Shown here one piece after another: positions 7,457-13,590 of a stretch of DNA of 13,590 nt. Both the position numbers and the translations under genes were made by a program. The notes below the pieces were generated by a model, which was given only the letters and a program-made list of their open reading frames with translations, ran no database searches and was not told the origin of the DNA. This DNA comes from an uncultured Oscillibacter sp. (GTDB lineage: Bacteria; Bacillota; Clostridia; Oscillospirales; Oscillospiraceae): positions 1 through 13,590 of the forward strand of contig CAMNAE010000017.1 in the NCBI GenBank assembly GCA_946530565.1, in the 5' to 3' direction. Position 1 is the stretch's first letter. Each line of letters starts with the position of its first letter.

Positions 7457-10066
7457 ATGAAGCTTCTTGCGCTTGACGGCAACAGCCTTGTGAACCGCGC
7501 GTTTTTCGGCATCCGCCCGCTCACGACGAAGGACGGGCTCAATACGAACGCGATCTTCGGCTTTCTATCCACACTGGAACGCCTTTTGAACGAGGAGCAG
7601 CCGGACGCCCTCTGTGTCTGCTTCGATGTCCACGCGCCGACCTTCCGGCATGTGAACGACGAAACGTACAAAGCGACCCGCAAGGGCATGCCCGAGGAGC
7701 TCGCCGAGCAGATGCCGGTCCTTAAGGAGGTGCTCGACGCGCTCTCGATCCCGCGCTATGAGTTAGAGGGCTGGGAGGCCGACGACCTGCTCGGCACGAT
7801 CTCACGCAAATGCGAGGCCGCGGGCTGGGACTGTGTGCTCGTGACCGGCGACAAGGACGCGCTGCAGCTCATCACGCCGCATACGCGGGTGAAGCTCGTC
7901 TCGACCCGTATGGGCAAAACGACGACCCGCGATATGACCGAGGAGGCCTTCCGCGAGAAATACGGCTTCGATCCGATCCACATGATCGACCTGAAGGCGC
8001 TCATGGGCGACAGCAGCGACAATATCCCCGGCGTCCCGGGCATCGGCGAGAAGACCGCGCTTGAGCTGCTGCACCAGATCCCCTCGATCGACGCACTCTA
8101 CCGCGCACTTCCGGACGGCGTTGCGATCAAGCCCGGCGCGCTTAAAAAACTCACCGAAGGCGAGGAGAGTGCCCGCCACTCCTACTGGCTCGCAACGATC
8201 GTGACCGACGCGCCGCTTGATTTTGCGCCCGAAGGCAACATGAGAAAGGCGCCGACCGACGCGGCCTATCCCCTCTTCGTGCGTCTGGAGTTCCTGCGGC
8301 TCATCGAGCGCTGGGGCCTGCGGCCGGGCGAAGAAAAAAACGCTGCGACTGCCGAAACGCCGGAGGAGTCCTTTGTGCGCGTTGGCGCCGCAGGCGTTGC
8401 CGAGGGCATGGCGCTTCTGGCGCGTCTGAGATCCGCCGCACAGGTCGCCCTGTACGGAAGCGGACCGGACGGGATCGCGCTTGCCTGGCGTGAAGGTGAA
8501 CAGCTTTGCACAGCTGAGCTTACAAAAGAGGGCTTTTCCGGGTCATTTGAGGCGCTTTTGCGCATGCTGCTTGCGCCCGATATCAAAAAGAGCGTGCACG
8601 GCCTCAAGGCCTTTCTGCACATCTTTTCATCCCTGCTGCCCGAAGACTATGACGCAGATGCCGCCTTTACCTTCGATACCGAGCTTGCCGCATGGCTTTT
8701 GGACGCTGCAAGCGGCAAATACGATCTCCCCCGACTCCATGCCGCCTACTGCGGCCGGGAGCTCCCAACGGACGACGCTGCCGCGCGCGCCTGCGCGGTC
8801 CTGAAGCTCACTGAAATACTTGCCCCGCTTCTTGAAGAGCAGCAGATGACGGCGCTTCTGAAGCAGATCGAGCTGCCGCTGTGCACGGTGCTCTACGAGA
8901 TGGAGCGCCGCGGCTGCCTCGTCGACCCGGAGGCGCTCGCGGCCTTCGGCGCATCGCTCGGCACGGACATCGCGGCGCTGGAAAACGAGATCTTCACGCT
9001 CGCCGGGCAGACGTTCAACATCAACTCCCCGAAGCAGCTCGGCGAGCTGCTGTTCGATACGCTCAAGCTCCCGCACGGCAAGAAGACGAAGACCGGCTGG
9101 TCGACGAACGCCGAGGTGCTCGAGTCGCTGCGCTATGAGAGCCCGCTCGTCGGAAAGATCCTCGACTACCGGCAGCTCACAAAGCTCAAGAGCACCTACG
9201 CCGACGGGCTTCTGCCCCACATCGCGTCCGACGGCCGCATCCACACGAGCTTTCAGATGACCGCGACGGCGACCGGCCGTCTGAGCTCGACCGAGCCGAA
9301 TCTGCAGAACATCCCCACGCGCACAGAATTGGGCAGCGAGATCCGGCGCATGTTCCTGCCCTCGCCCGGGAACGTCTACGTCGACGCCGACTATTCGCAG
9401 ATCGAGCTCCGGCTCCTTGCGCACATCTCGGGCGATCAGGCCATGTGCGAGGCCTTCCGCTCTGGCTACGATATCCACCGCGCGACCGCGGCGCAAGTCT
9501 TTCACATCGCGCCTGAGGAAGTGACGCCGGAGATGCGCCGCAGTGCCAAGGCGGTCAACTTCGGCATCGTCTACGGCATCTCCGCCTTTTCGCTCTCAAA
9601 GGATATCGGTGTGAGCGTCGCGGATGCGAAGGCGTACATGGAGGCCTATTTCAGGACCTTCCCGGGCGTACGGGCCTATATGGACCGGATCGTGGAGGAG
9701 GCGAAGGCGCAGGGCTATGTCGAAACGCTCTATCACCGCCGCCGTGCGCTGCCGGAGCTCAAGAGCTCGAATTTCAATCTGCGCGCCTTCGGCGAGCGCG
9801 TCGCGCTGAACATGCCGATCCAGGGCACCGCAGCCGATATCATCAAGCTTGCGATGATCGCCGTGCGCAGCCGCCTGAAGCGCGAGGGGCTCTCCGGGCA
9901 ACTCGTACTGCAGGTGCACGACGAGCTGATCGTGGAGTGCCCCGAGAGCGAAGCGGAAAAATGCCGGGCGATCCTCGAAGAAGAGATGGAACGGGTCGCC
10001 GCGCTTTCGGTACCGCTGACCGCCGAGGCGCACATCGGTAAAAACTGGCTGGACGCGAAAGGATAA
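7457..10066 (+). CDS. polA: DNA polymerase I
   Basis: The 869-residue enzyme fills gaps and removes RNA primers during replication and repair. The 5'-nuclease domain (about 1-290) shows LDGNSLVNRAFFG, WEADDLLGT, TGDKDALQL and the helix-hairpin-helix region GDSSDNIPGVPGIGEKTA from G184. The middle domain (about 300-465) is a degraded 3'-5' exonuclease: the expected acidic first motif is absent (ALYGSGPDG) and the second reads VHGLK, although FDTELAAWLL survives. Proofreading is therefore probably lost, as in other Gram-positive and Thermus enzymes. The polymerase domain carries motif A DYSQIELR with D645, motif B K698-x2-NFG-x2-YG and motif C VHDE with D822. The start at 7457 has a strong Shine-Dalgarno site and gives the canonical MKLLALDG N-terminus. 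The gene heads an operon with rimI, six bases downstream. Confidence 0.98.
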   Translation: MKLLALDGNSLVNRAFFGIRPLTTKDGLNTNAIFGFLSTLERLLNEEQPDALCVCFDVHAPTFRHVNDETYKATRKGMPEELAEQMPVLKEVLDALSIPRYELEGWEADDLLGTISRKCEAAGWDCVLVTGDKDALQLITPHTRVKLVSTRMGKTTTRDMTEEAFREKYGFDPIHMIDLKALMGDSSDNIPGVPGIGEKTALELLHQIPSIDALYRALPDGVAIKPGALKKLTEGEESARHSYWLATIVTDAPLDFAPEGNMRKAPTDAAYPLFVRLEFLRLIERWGLRPGEEKNAATAETPEESFVRVGAAGVAEGMALLARLRSAAQVALYGSGPDGIALAWREGEQLCTAELTKEGFSGSFEALLRMLLAPDIKKSVHGLKAFLHIFSSLLPEDYDADAAFTFDTELAAWLLDAASGKYDLPRLHAAYCGRELPTDDAAARACAVLKLTEILAPLLEEQQMTALLKQIELPLCTVLYEMERRGCLVDPEALAAFGASLGTDIAALENEIFTLAGQTFNINSPKQLGELLFDTLKLPHGKKTKTGWSTNAEVLESLRYESPLVGKILDYRQLTKLKSTYADGLLPHIASDGRIHTSFQMTATATGRLSSTEPNLQNIPTRTELGSEIRRMFLPSPGNVYVDADYSQIELRLLAHISGDQAMCEAFRSGYDIHRATAAQVFHIAPEEVTPEMRRSAKAVNFGIVYGISAFSLSKDIGVSVADAKAYMEAYFRTFPGVRAYMDRIVEEAKAQGYVETLYHRRRALPELKSSNFNLRAFGERVALNMPIQGTAADIIKLAMIAVRSRLKREGLSGQLVLQVHDELIVECPESEAEKCRAILEEEMERVAALSVPLTAEAHIGKNWLDAKG

Positions 10067-10072
10067 CGAACC

Positions 10073-10534
10073 ATGGCACAAAAAGCAAAGATCTCGATCG
10101 TCCCGATGACGAGCGAGCACCTGGACGCGGTCGCCGCGCTCGAGCGGCTCTGCTTTCCGAACCCCTGGTCCCGCGCGATGTTCGCTGAGGAGCTCGACAA
10201 CGCCCTCTCAGCCTACCTCGTCGCGCTCGACGAGGCCGGCACCGTTGTCGGCTATGCAGGGCTGCAGGTGATCCTCGACGAGGGCACGATCTTAAACATC
10301 GCCGTCCACCCGGACGCGCGCAGGCGCGGCATCGCCTCGCAGCTGCTGCAGGTCTTTTTGAACTTCGCCGAGGGCAATCACCTCGCGTTTCTCACGCTCG
10401 AGGTCCGGGCCTCGAATTACGACGCGATCGCACTCTACGGAAGCCGCGGCTTCCGAGAGGTCGGCCGGCGGAAAAACTACTATGAGCACCCGCGTGAGGA
10501 CGCGCTCATCATGACGAAGGAGCTTACCCCATGA
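10073..10534 (+). CDS. rimI: Ribosomal-protein-alanine N-acetyltransferase RimI
   Basis: This 153-residue GNAT enzyme transfers acetyl from acetyl-CoA to the N-terminal amine of proteins, classically ribosomal protein S18. Visible family features are CFPNPWS near residue 27; the acetyl-CoA loop HPDARRRGIASQLL (R83-RRGIA); LEVRASNYDAIALYGSRGF, in which E110 and Y122 keep the 12-residue spacing of the catalytic Glu and Tyr of enterobacterial RimI; and the closing KNYYEHPREDALIMTKEL. The start lies six bases after the polA stop, and AAAGGA at 10058-10063, overlapping the polA end, serves as the ribosome site. Many Bacillota place rimI beside tsaB/tsaD, so the polA neighbourhood is a lineage-specific arrangement. 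Substrate assignment rests on family similarity. Confidence 0.93.
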   Translation: MAQKAKISIVPMTSEHLDAVAALERLCFPNPWSRAMFAEELDNALSAYLVALDEAGTVVGYAGLQVILDEGTILNIAVHPDARRRGIASQLLQVFLNFAEGNHLAFLTLEVRASNYDAIALYGSRGFREVGRRKNYYEHPREDALIMTKELTP

Positions 10535-11148
10535 TCCTGCGGCTCCCGAACGATTCTGAACTGCGCTTTGCCTATGAGCGCGACTTCATCCCCGCCTTTC
10601 CGCCGACGGAGCTCAAGCCGCTTCGCAGCATCACGTCTCTGCAAAAAAGGGGCCTGTACGAGCCCTGGTGTCTGTACGATGGTGAGGAGCTGCTCGGCGA
10701 GGCCTTTATCTGGCTCGGGCGGCCTGGCTGGGCGCTGCTCGATTACCTGTGCGTGCGCGGAGATAAGCGCGGCGGCGGGCTGGGTAAGCGGCTTTTGCAG
10801 CTTTTGAAGGAAAAAGAGCTCGGGCGCGCGATCATCATCGAAAGCGAGCTCCCCGAGTGGGCTGAGGACCCCGGACTGGCTGTGCGGCGGCTCGGCTTTT
10901 ATGAGCGCTGCGGGGCGTATCGGGCCGCCTATGATTCCGAGCTCTTCGGCGTCCCCTACGCGACGCTCTATCTTGCGCCCGCTCCCGTTCCGTCGGATTC
11001 GGTCTGCGCCGCGCATCACGATCTCTACGCCTCCGCCCTGAACGAGACGCTCATGCGCCGCTACGTGCGCATTCCCCGCGCTCCCGGTCCTCCCGAAAAG
11101 GTCGAATGGGGTCACGGCGGCGCGATCGCCGAGCGCAAAAACCGGTAA
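10531..11148 (+). CDS. GNAT-family N-acetyltransferase, unknown substrate
   Basis: This 205-residue protein has the GNAT hallmarks: a pyrophosphate-binding loop VRGDKRGGGLGKRLLQLL (residues 75-92, RGGGLG matching R/QxxGxG), a preceding beta strand ALLDYLCV, and the C-terminal LGFYERCGAYRA. The N-terminus (LPNDSELRFAYERDFIPAFPPTELKPL) probably forms the acceptor lid. An extra tail of roughly 50 residues after the fold (from about A150) is Pro/Arg-rich and matches nothing I recognise. Its ATG overlaps the rimI TGA by four bases (ATGA), so the two genes are very probably translationally coupled. Acceptor could be a small amine, an antibiotic-like compound or a protein; the sequence does not decide. 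Confidence 0.85.
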   Translation: MILRLPNDSELRFAYERDFIPAFPPTELKPLRSITSLQKRGLYEPWCLYDGEELLGEAFIWLGRPGWALLDYLCVRGDKRGGGLGKRLLQLLKEKELGRAIIIESELPEWAEDPGLAVRRLGFYERCGAYRAAYDSELFGVPYATLYLAPAPVPSDSVCAAHHDLYASALNETLMRRYVRIPRAPGPPEKVEWGHGGAIAERKNR

Positions 11149-11190
11149 GACGGGAAGCGCATGCTGTTTGACTCTGTTTGCAGGATGCTG

Positions 11191-11250
11191 AAAAGCCGGC
11201 ACTGCCGGACTGCCTTCGTGCAGTGTTCCGGAAGTGTCGGCTTGCATTTT
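11191..11250 (+). terminator. Imperfect intrinsic terminator of the polA-rimI-GNAT operon
   Basis: The left arm AAGCCGGCACTGCCGGA (11193-11209) pairs with 11227-11243 with one G-U pair and one G-A mismatch. CTGC (11210-11213) then pairs with GCAG (11220-11223) after a 3-base bulge, leaving a short CTTCGT loop. TTTT at 11247-11250 follows three bases beyond the stem. The hairpin begins about 45 bases after the GNAT stop. Confidence 0.65.
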
Positions 11251-11365
11251 GATTCTGTTCTTCGATCAAACGATCAATAATCGTCCCAGTTTTGTATATT
11301 GACGTCGTATTACAGAAAATAGTTCCGCTTTTCCCACGCTTTCCGGCAAAAAAACAGGTGCATCC

Positions 11366-11403
11366 TGCGTAAAAGCGTAGTATAATAAGCCCAAGTTTAC
11401 GCA
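11366..11403. promoter_or_regulatory. hom promoter -10 box inside an 8-bp inverted repeat (candidate operator)
   Basis: A perfect TATAAT lies at 11381-11386. No good -35 hexamer lies 16-18 bases upstream (GTGCAT at the 17-base spacing), which suggests activator dependence or another recognition mode. TGCGTAAA (11366-11373) and TTTACGCA (11396-11403) form a perfect inverted repeat centred within one base of the -10 box. If transcription starts near 11393, only the right half would be in the RNA, which favours a DNA-level operator over an RNA hairpin. The -10 box is well supported; the operator role is inference. Confidence 0.5.
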
Positions 11404-11404
11404 T

Positions 11405-11435
11405 GGAGCGCGGCCGCTCCTGTAAAGTGCCGCGC
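11405..11435 (+). promoter_or_regulatory. Two mutually exclusive stems in the hom leader
   Basis: GGAGCG (11405-11410) can pair with CGCTCC (11415-11420) around a CGGC loop. Alternatively GCGCGGC (11408-11414) can pair with GCCGCGC (11429-11435) around a 14-base loop. The two stems share bases, so only one can form at a time. No U-run follows, so neither is an intrinsic terminator, and the Shine-Dalgarno site (11465-11470) is outside both. Confidence 0.35.
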
Positions 11436-11478
11436 ATATTCCCGAACATACAAAACTCAACATCAGGAGGAATCCCCT

Positions 11479-12459
11479 ATGGAAAAGGTCATGAAGGTCG
11501 CCCTGCTGGGCTTCGGTACGGTCGGCAAGGGCACCTACCGCTCCCTCACGGTCAACGCTGAGGAGATCACCCGCCGCACAGGGCTTCGCATCGAGGTCAA
11601 GAAGATCCTTGAAAAGAAGCCCGAGGCGATCAACAGCGGCGTCGCGCCGGTGGAGCTCTTCACGCAGGACTATAACGAGATCTTGAACGACCCTGAGATC
11701 GTGGCCGTGGCCGAGATCCTCGGAGGCAGGGAGCCAGCCGCTACCTTCATGCTGCAGGCGCTTGCCGCCGGCAAGGCCGTCGTGACCCCGAACAAGGCCC
11801 TTGTTGCCGCCCGCTACGAGGACTTCCGCGAAGCCTCCGAAAAAACCGGTGCGCCCTTCCGCTATGAAGCAGCCGTCGGCGGCGCGATCCCGGTCATCGA
11901 GGTGATCCGCCACTCGCTCTGGGCAAACCATTTCAATAAGATCCAGGGCATCGTCAACGGCACGACGAACTACATCCTCACCAAGATGGACGAGGAGAAC
12001 ATGAGCTACGAAGAGGCGCTGCGTCAGGCGCAGGCGAAGGGTTTTGCCGAGCAGGATCCGACCGCCGACGTTGAGGGCATCGACACCGCGAATAAGCTCT
12101 GCATTTTGATGCTCGAGGCCTGGGGCGTCTATATCCCGCCGACGGAGATCCCGCGCGTGGGCATCTCCGGTGTCACGAAAGCCGATCTCGAGGCCGCTGC
12201 AAAGGACCACTGCCGCATCAAGCTGATCGCCGAAGCCGAAATGCTTCCGGACGGCAGCGTCAAGTGCTCGGTGAAGCCGACCCCGGTACCGCAGGAGAAC
12301 CCGCTCTATGGCGTGCGCAACGAGTTCAACGCGATCCTGCTCCGCTGCAATATGGCAGACGACATCTTCCTCCAGGGCCGCGGCGCCGGACAGGACCCCA
12401 CCGGCTCCGCGATGGCCTCCGACCTCATCGCCGTGTGCGTGGAAAAGGCCTGCTGCTGA
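11479..12459 (+). CDS. hom: Homoserine dehydrogenase, ACT-less short form
   Basis: This enzyme reduces aspartate 4-semialdehyde to homoserine with NAD(P)H, the branch step to threonine and methionine. The 326 residues contain the Rossmann nucleotide loop GFGTVG (G11-G16), the VVTPNKALVA segment near 101-110, the signature GIVNGTTNYIL (G157-L167), and a catalytic stretch in which E191, D202 and K206 keep the spacing of the yeast enzyme's E208, D219 and K223. The protein stops soon after GRGAGQDPTGSAMASDLI, so the C-terminal ACT regulatory domain of the usual form of 400 or more residues is absent, and direct threonine feedback through that domain is not expected. AGGAGG at 11465-11470, eight bases before the ATG, fixes the start. 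The gene is monocistronic: its own promoter lies upstream and a strong terminator begins about 20 bases after the stop. Confidence 0.96.
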   Translation: MEKVMKVALLGFGTVGKGTYRSLTVNAEEITRRTGLRIEVKKILEKKPEAINSGVAPVELFTQDYNEILNDPEIVAVAEILGGREPAATFMLQALAAGKAVVTPNKALVAARYEDFREASEKTGAPFRYEAAVGGAIPVIEVIRHSLWANHFNKIQGIVNGTTNYILTKMDEENMSYEEALRQAQAKGFAEQDPTADVEGIDTANKLCILMLEAWGVYIPPTEIPRVGISGVTKADLEAAAKDHCRIKLIAEAEMLPDGSVKCSVKPTPVPQENPLYGVRNEFNAILLRCNMADDIFLQGRGAGQDPTGSAMASDLIAVCVEKACC

Positions 12460-12477
12460 GTTCTGTCAAAACGATAT

Positions 12478-12522
12478 AAACGCTGCGCTGTTCCGGTTCG
12501 ACGGAACAGCGCAGCGTTTTTT
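12478..12522. terminator. Strong bidirectional terminator between hom and fhs
   Basis: A perfect 14-bp stem CGCTGCGCTGTTCC (12481-12494) pairs with 12503-12516. It extends by one G-C pair at the loop side and three A-T pairs at the base. It is followed by TTTTTT at 12517-12522 for rightward transcription and by UUUAUA in the leftward direction. It lies between the two convergent stop codons. Confidence 0.93.
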
Positions 12523-12534
12523 ATACAGGAAGCT

Positions 12535-13590
12535 TTAAAAGAGTCCGGTAATCCTGCCGTTTTCATCGATGTCGATCTTTTCGGCAGATGGGACCTTGGG
12601 GAGGCCGGGCATCGTCATGATATCGCCGGTCTTGGCGACAATGAAGCCCGCACCGGCGCAGGGCTTCAGTTCCCGCACGGTGATCGTAAAGCCGTCAGGC
12701 GCGCCGAGGAGCGCCGGATCGTCGGAGAACGAATACTGCGTCTTCGCCATGCAGATTGGGAGCGAGCCATAGCCGAGCGCCTCGATCTGAAGCATCTGCT
12801 TTTTCGCAGGTGGCGTGAAGAGCACATGCTTTGCGCGGTAGACATTTTTGCAGATCGCGCGGATCTTCTCCTCGACGGAGGCGTCAAGCTCATAGGCCTG
12901 ACGGAACGCGTTTACTTCCCCGCACAGACGCAGCACCTCTTCGGCAAGCGCCGTGCCGCCGAGTCCGCCTTTGGCCCAGACCTCGCTGAGCACCGCGCGC
13001 ACGCCCATTTCAGCGCAGGTCTTTTGCACAAGCTCCAGCTCCGCTTCGGTATCCGTCGGGAATGCGTTGAGAGCAACCACACAGGGAAGGCCGAAAACCT
13101 CGCGGATATTCTCCACATGCCGCATGAGATTCGGAAGACCAGCCTTGAGCGCCTCAAGGTCTTCATGGTTCAGATCGCTCTTCGGAACACCGCCGTGGTA
13201 TTTGAGCGCGCGCACTGTCGCAACGATCACGACAGCAGACGGGGCAAGCCCTGCCATGCGGCACTTGATATCGAGGAACTTCTCGGCACCGAGGTCCGCG
13301 GCAAAGCCCGCCTCGGTGACGACATAATCGCCGCACTTTAAGGCCATGCGCGTCGCCATGACCGAGTTGCAGCCGTGGGCGATGTTCGCAAAGGGACCGC
13401 CGTGTATAAACGCCGGCGTGCCCTCGAGTGTCTGCACGAGGTTCGGCTTCAATGCGTCTTTTAAGAGCGCAGCCATCGCGCCCTCGGCCTTCAGATCGTG
13501 CGCGGTCACGGGCCGGCCGTCATAGGTGTAGGCCACGATGATGCGGCCGAGGCGCGCCTTCAGGACGGCAAGATCGCTTGCCAGGCACAG
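12535..13590 (-). CDS. fhs: Formate-tetrahydrofolate ligase, C-terminal part (5' end outside window)
   Basis: The enzyme makes 10-formyltetrahydrofolate from formate, tetrahydrofolate and ATP. It feeds purine and other one-carbon routes and, in acetogens, the methyl branch of the Wood-Ljungdahl pathway. The frame stays open through base 13590, so 351 residues are visible of a family norm near 555. The N-terminal ATP-binding loop is therefore not in the window. Family landmarks include [67 protein letters not shown], the signature [12 protein letters not shown], and the standard C-terminal end [18 protein letters not shown]. The GTG at 13536 is internal. The gene is convergent with hom and shares its terminator. 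The sequence does not show whether the organism is an acetogen. Confidence 0.97.
   Translation of the reverse strand: MCLASDLAVLKARLGRIIVAYTYDGRPVTAHDLKAEGAMAALLKDALKPNLVQTLEGTPAFIHGGPFANIAHGCNSVMATRMALKCGDYVVTEAGFAADLGAEKFLDIKCRMAGLAPSAVVIVATVRALKYHGGVPKSDLNHEDLEALKAGLPNLMRHVENIREVFGLPCVVALNAFPTDTEAELELVQKTCAEMGVRAVLSEVWAKGGLGGTALAEEVLRLCGEVNAFRQAYELDASVEEKIRAICKNVYRAKHVLFTPPAKKQMLQIEALGYGSLPICMAKTQYSFSDDPALLGAPDGFTITVRELKPCAGAGFIVAKTGDIMTMPGLPKVPSAEKIDIDENGRITGLF

Larger units (their letters stand above)
11149..11478. other. Intergenic region with terminator, hom promoter and leader
   Basis: No coding potential is apparent in this 330-bp stretch, which is clearly more AT-rich than the genes around it. 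It contains the polA-operon terminator hairpin (11191-11250), about 110 bases in which I see nothing definite, then a TATAAT box inside an inverted repeat and a GC-rich structured leader before hom. No T-box (no AGGGUGGNACCGCG-like stretch) and no SAM riboswitch core is recognisable. Confidence 0.7.

Noticed and set aside
7315..7689. N-terminal extension of cls to 7689
   Set aside because: It would overlap the divergent promoters and the start of polA. The sequence has no membrane or PLD features, and a good Shine-Dalgarno site precedes the ATG at 7314.
8627..9505. 292-codon open frame antisense to polA
   Set aside because: It overlaps the conserved polymerase domain and has no recognisable fold or start signals.
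11299..11304. TTGACG as a -35 box for hom
   Set aside because: No -10-like hexamer lies 16-18 bases downstream, and the TATAAT at 11381 is far too distant to pair with it.
11149..11478. T-box or SAM riboswitch upstream of hom
   Set aside because: The conserved T-box stretch, a specifier-loop architecture and SAM riboswitch core motifs are all absent, and no terminator/antiterminator pair with a U-run precedes hom.
11266..12210. 314-codon open frame antisense to hom
   Set aside because: It covers the catalytic core of hom in reverse, and its product resembles no family.
13534..13536. GTG as the start of fhs
   Set aside because: The preceding codons in frame encode family-typical residues (LKARLGRII), so the gene continues beyond the window edge.
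1..13590. CRISPR array, insertion sequence, prophage or tRNA
   Set aside because: No regularly spaced short repeats, transposase or integrase motifs, or cloverleaf-like sequence were recognised on either strand.

Overview
The window reads as chromosomal DNA from a GC-rich member of the Bacillota, most likely a gut-type anaerobic Clostridia lineage. This is an inference from several things: strong AGGAGG-type Shine-Dalgarno sites, consensus TATAAT promoters, a Bacillus-type cardiolipin synthase with an N-terminal membrane anchor, a DNA polymerase I with a worn-out proofreading domain, formate-tetrahydrofolate ligase, and a giant secreted-type protein ending in DUF4214 repeats. No mobile element, CRISPR array, tRNA or rRNA was seen.

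Layout. Positions 1-5631 (+) hold the 3' part of a very large multidomain extracellular-type protein, whose true start lies outside the window. It is separated by a 16-bp UUCG-capped hairpin from a convergent cardiolipin synthase gene (5716-7314, -). A short divergent promoter region (7315-7456) with back-to-back -35 boxes serves that gene and a rightward operon: polA (7457-10066), rimI (10073-10534) and a second GNAT acetyltransferase (10531-11148). The operon closes with an imperfect hairpin terminator. A 330-bp AT-richer gap (11149-11478) then carries a TATAAT box flanked by an inverted repeat, followed by a leader with two competing stems ahead of hom (11479-12459, +), a homoserine dehydrogenase lacking the ACT domain. 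A strong bidirectional terminator separates hom from the convergent 3' part of fhs (12535-13590, -), whose 5' end is beyond the window.

How the genes fit together. polA and rimI are housekeeping genes for DNA repair/replication and for protein N-terminal acetylation. The second GNAT is translationally coupled to rimI, but its substrate is unknown. Hom feeds threonine and methionine synthesis and Fhs supplies one-carbon units on folate, so their adjacency is metabolically sensible, though they are transcribed separately. The surface protein is the least understood part: a mosaic of carboxypeptidase-regulatory-like, Ig-like, uncharacterised alpha-helical and DUF4214 modules with no recognisable wall-anchoring signal at its C-terminus. 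I found no convincing new defence or mobile system. The points most worth checking are the central region of the surface protein, its anchoring, and the regulatory DNA upstream of hom.
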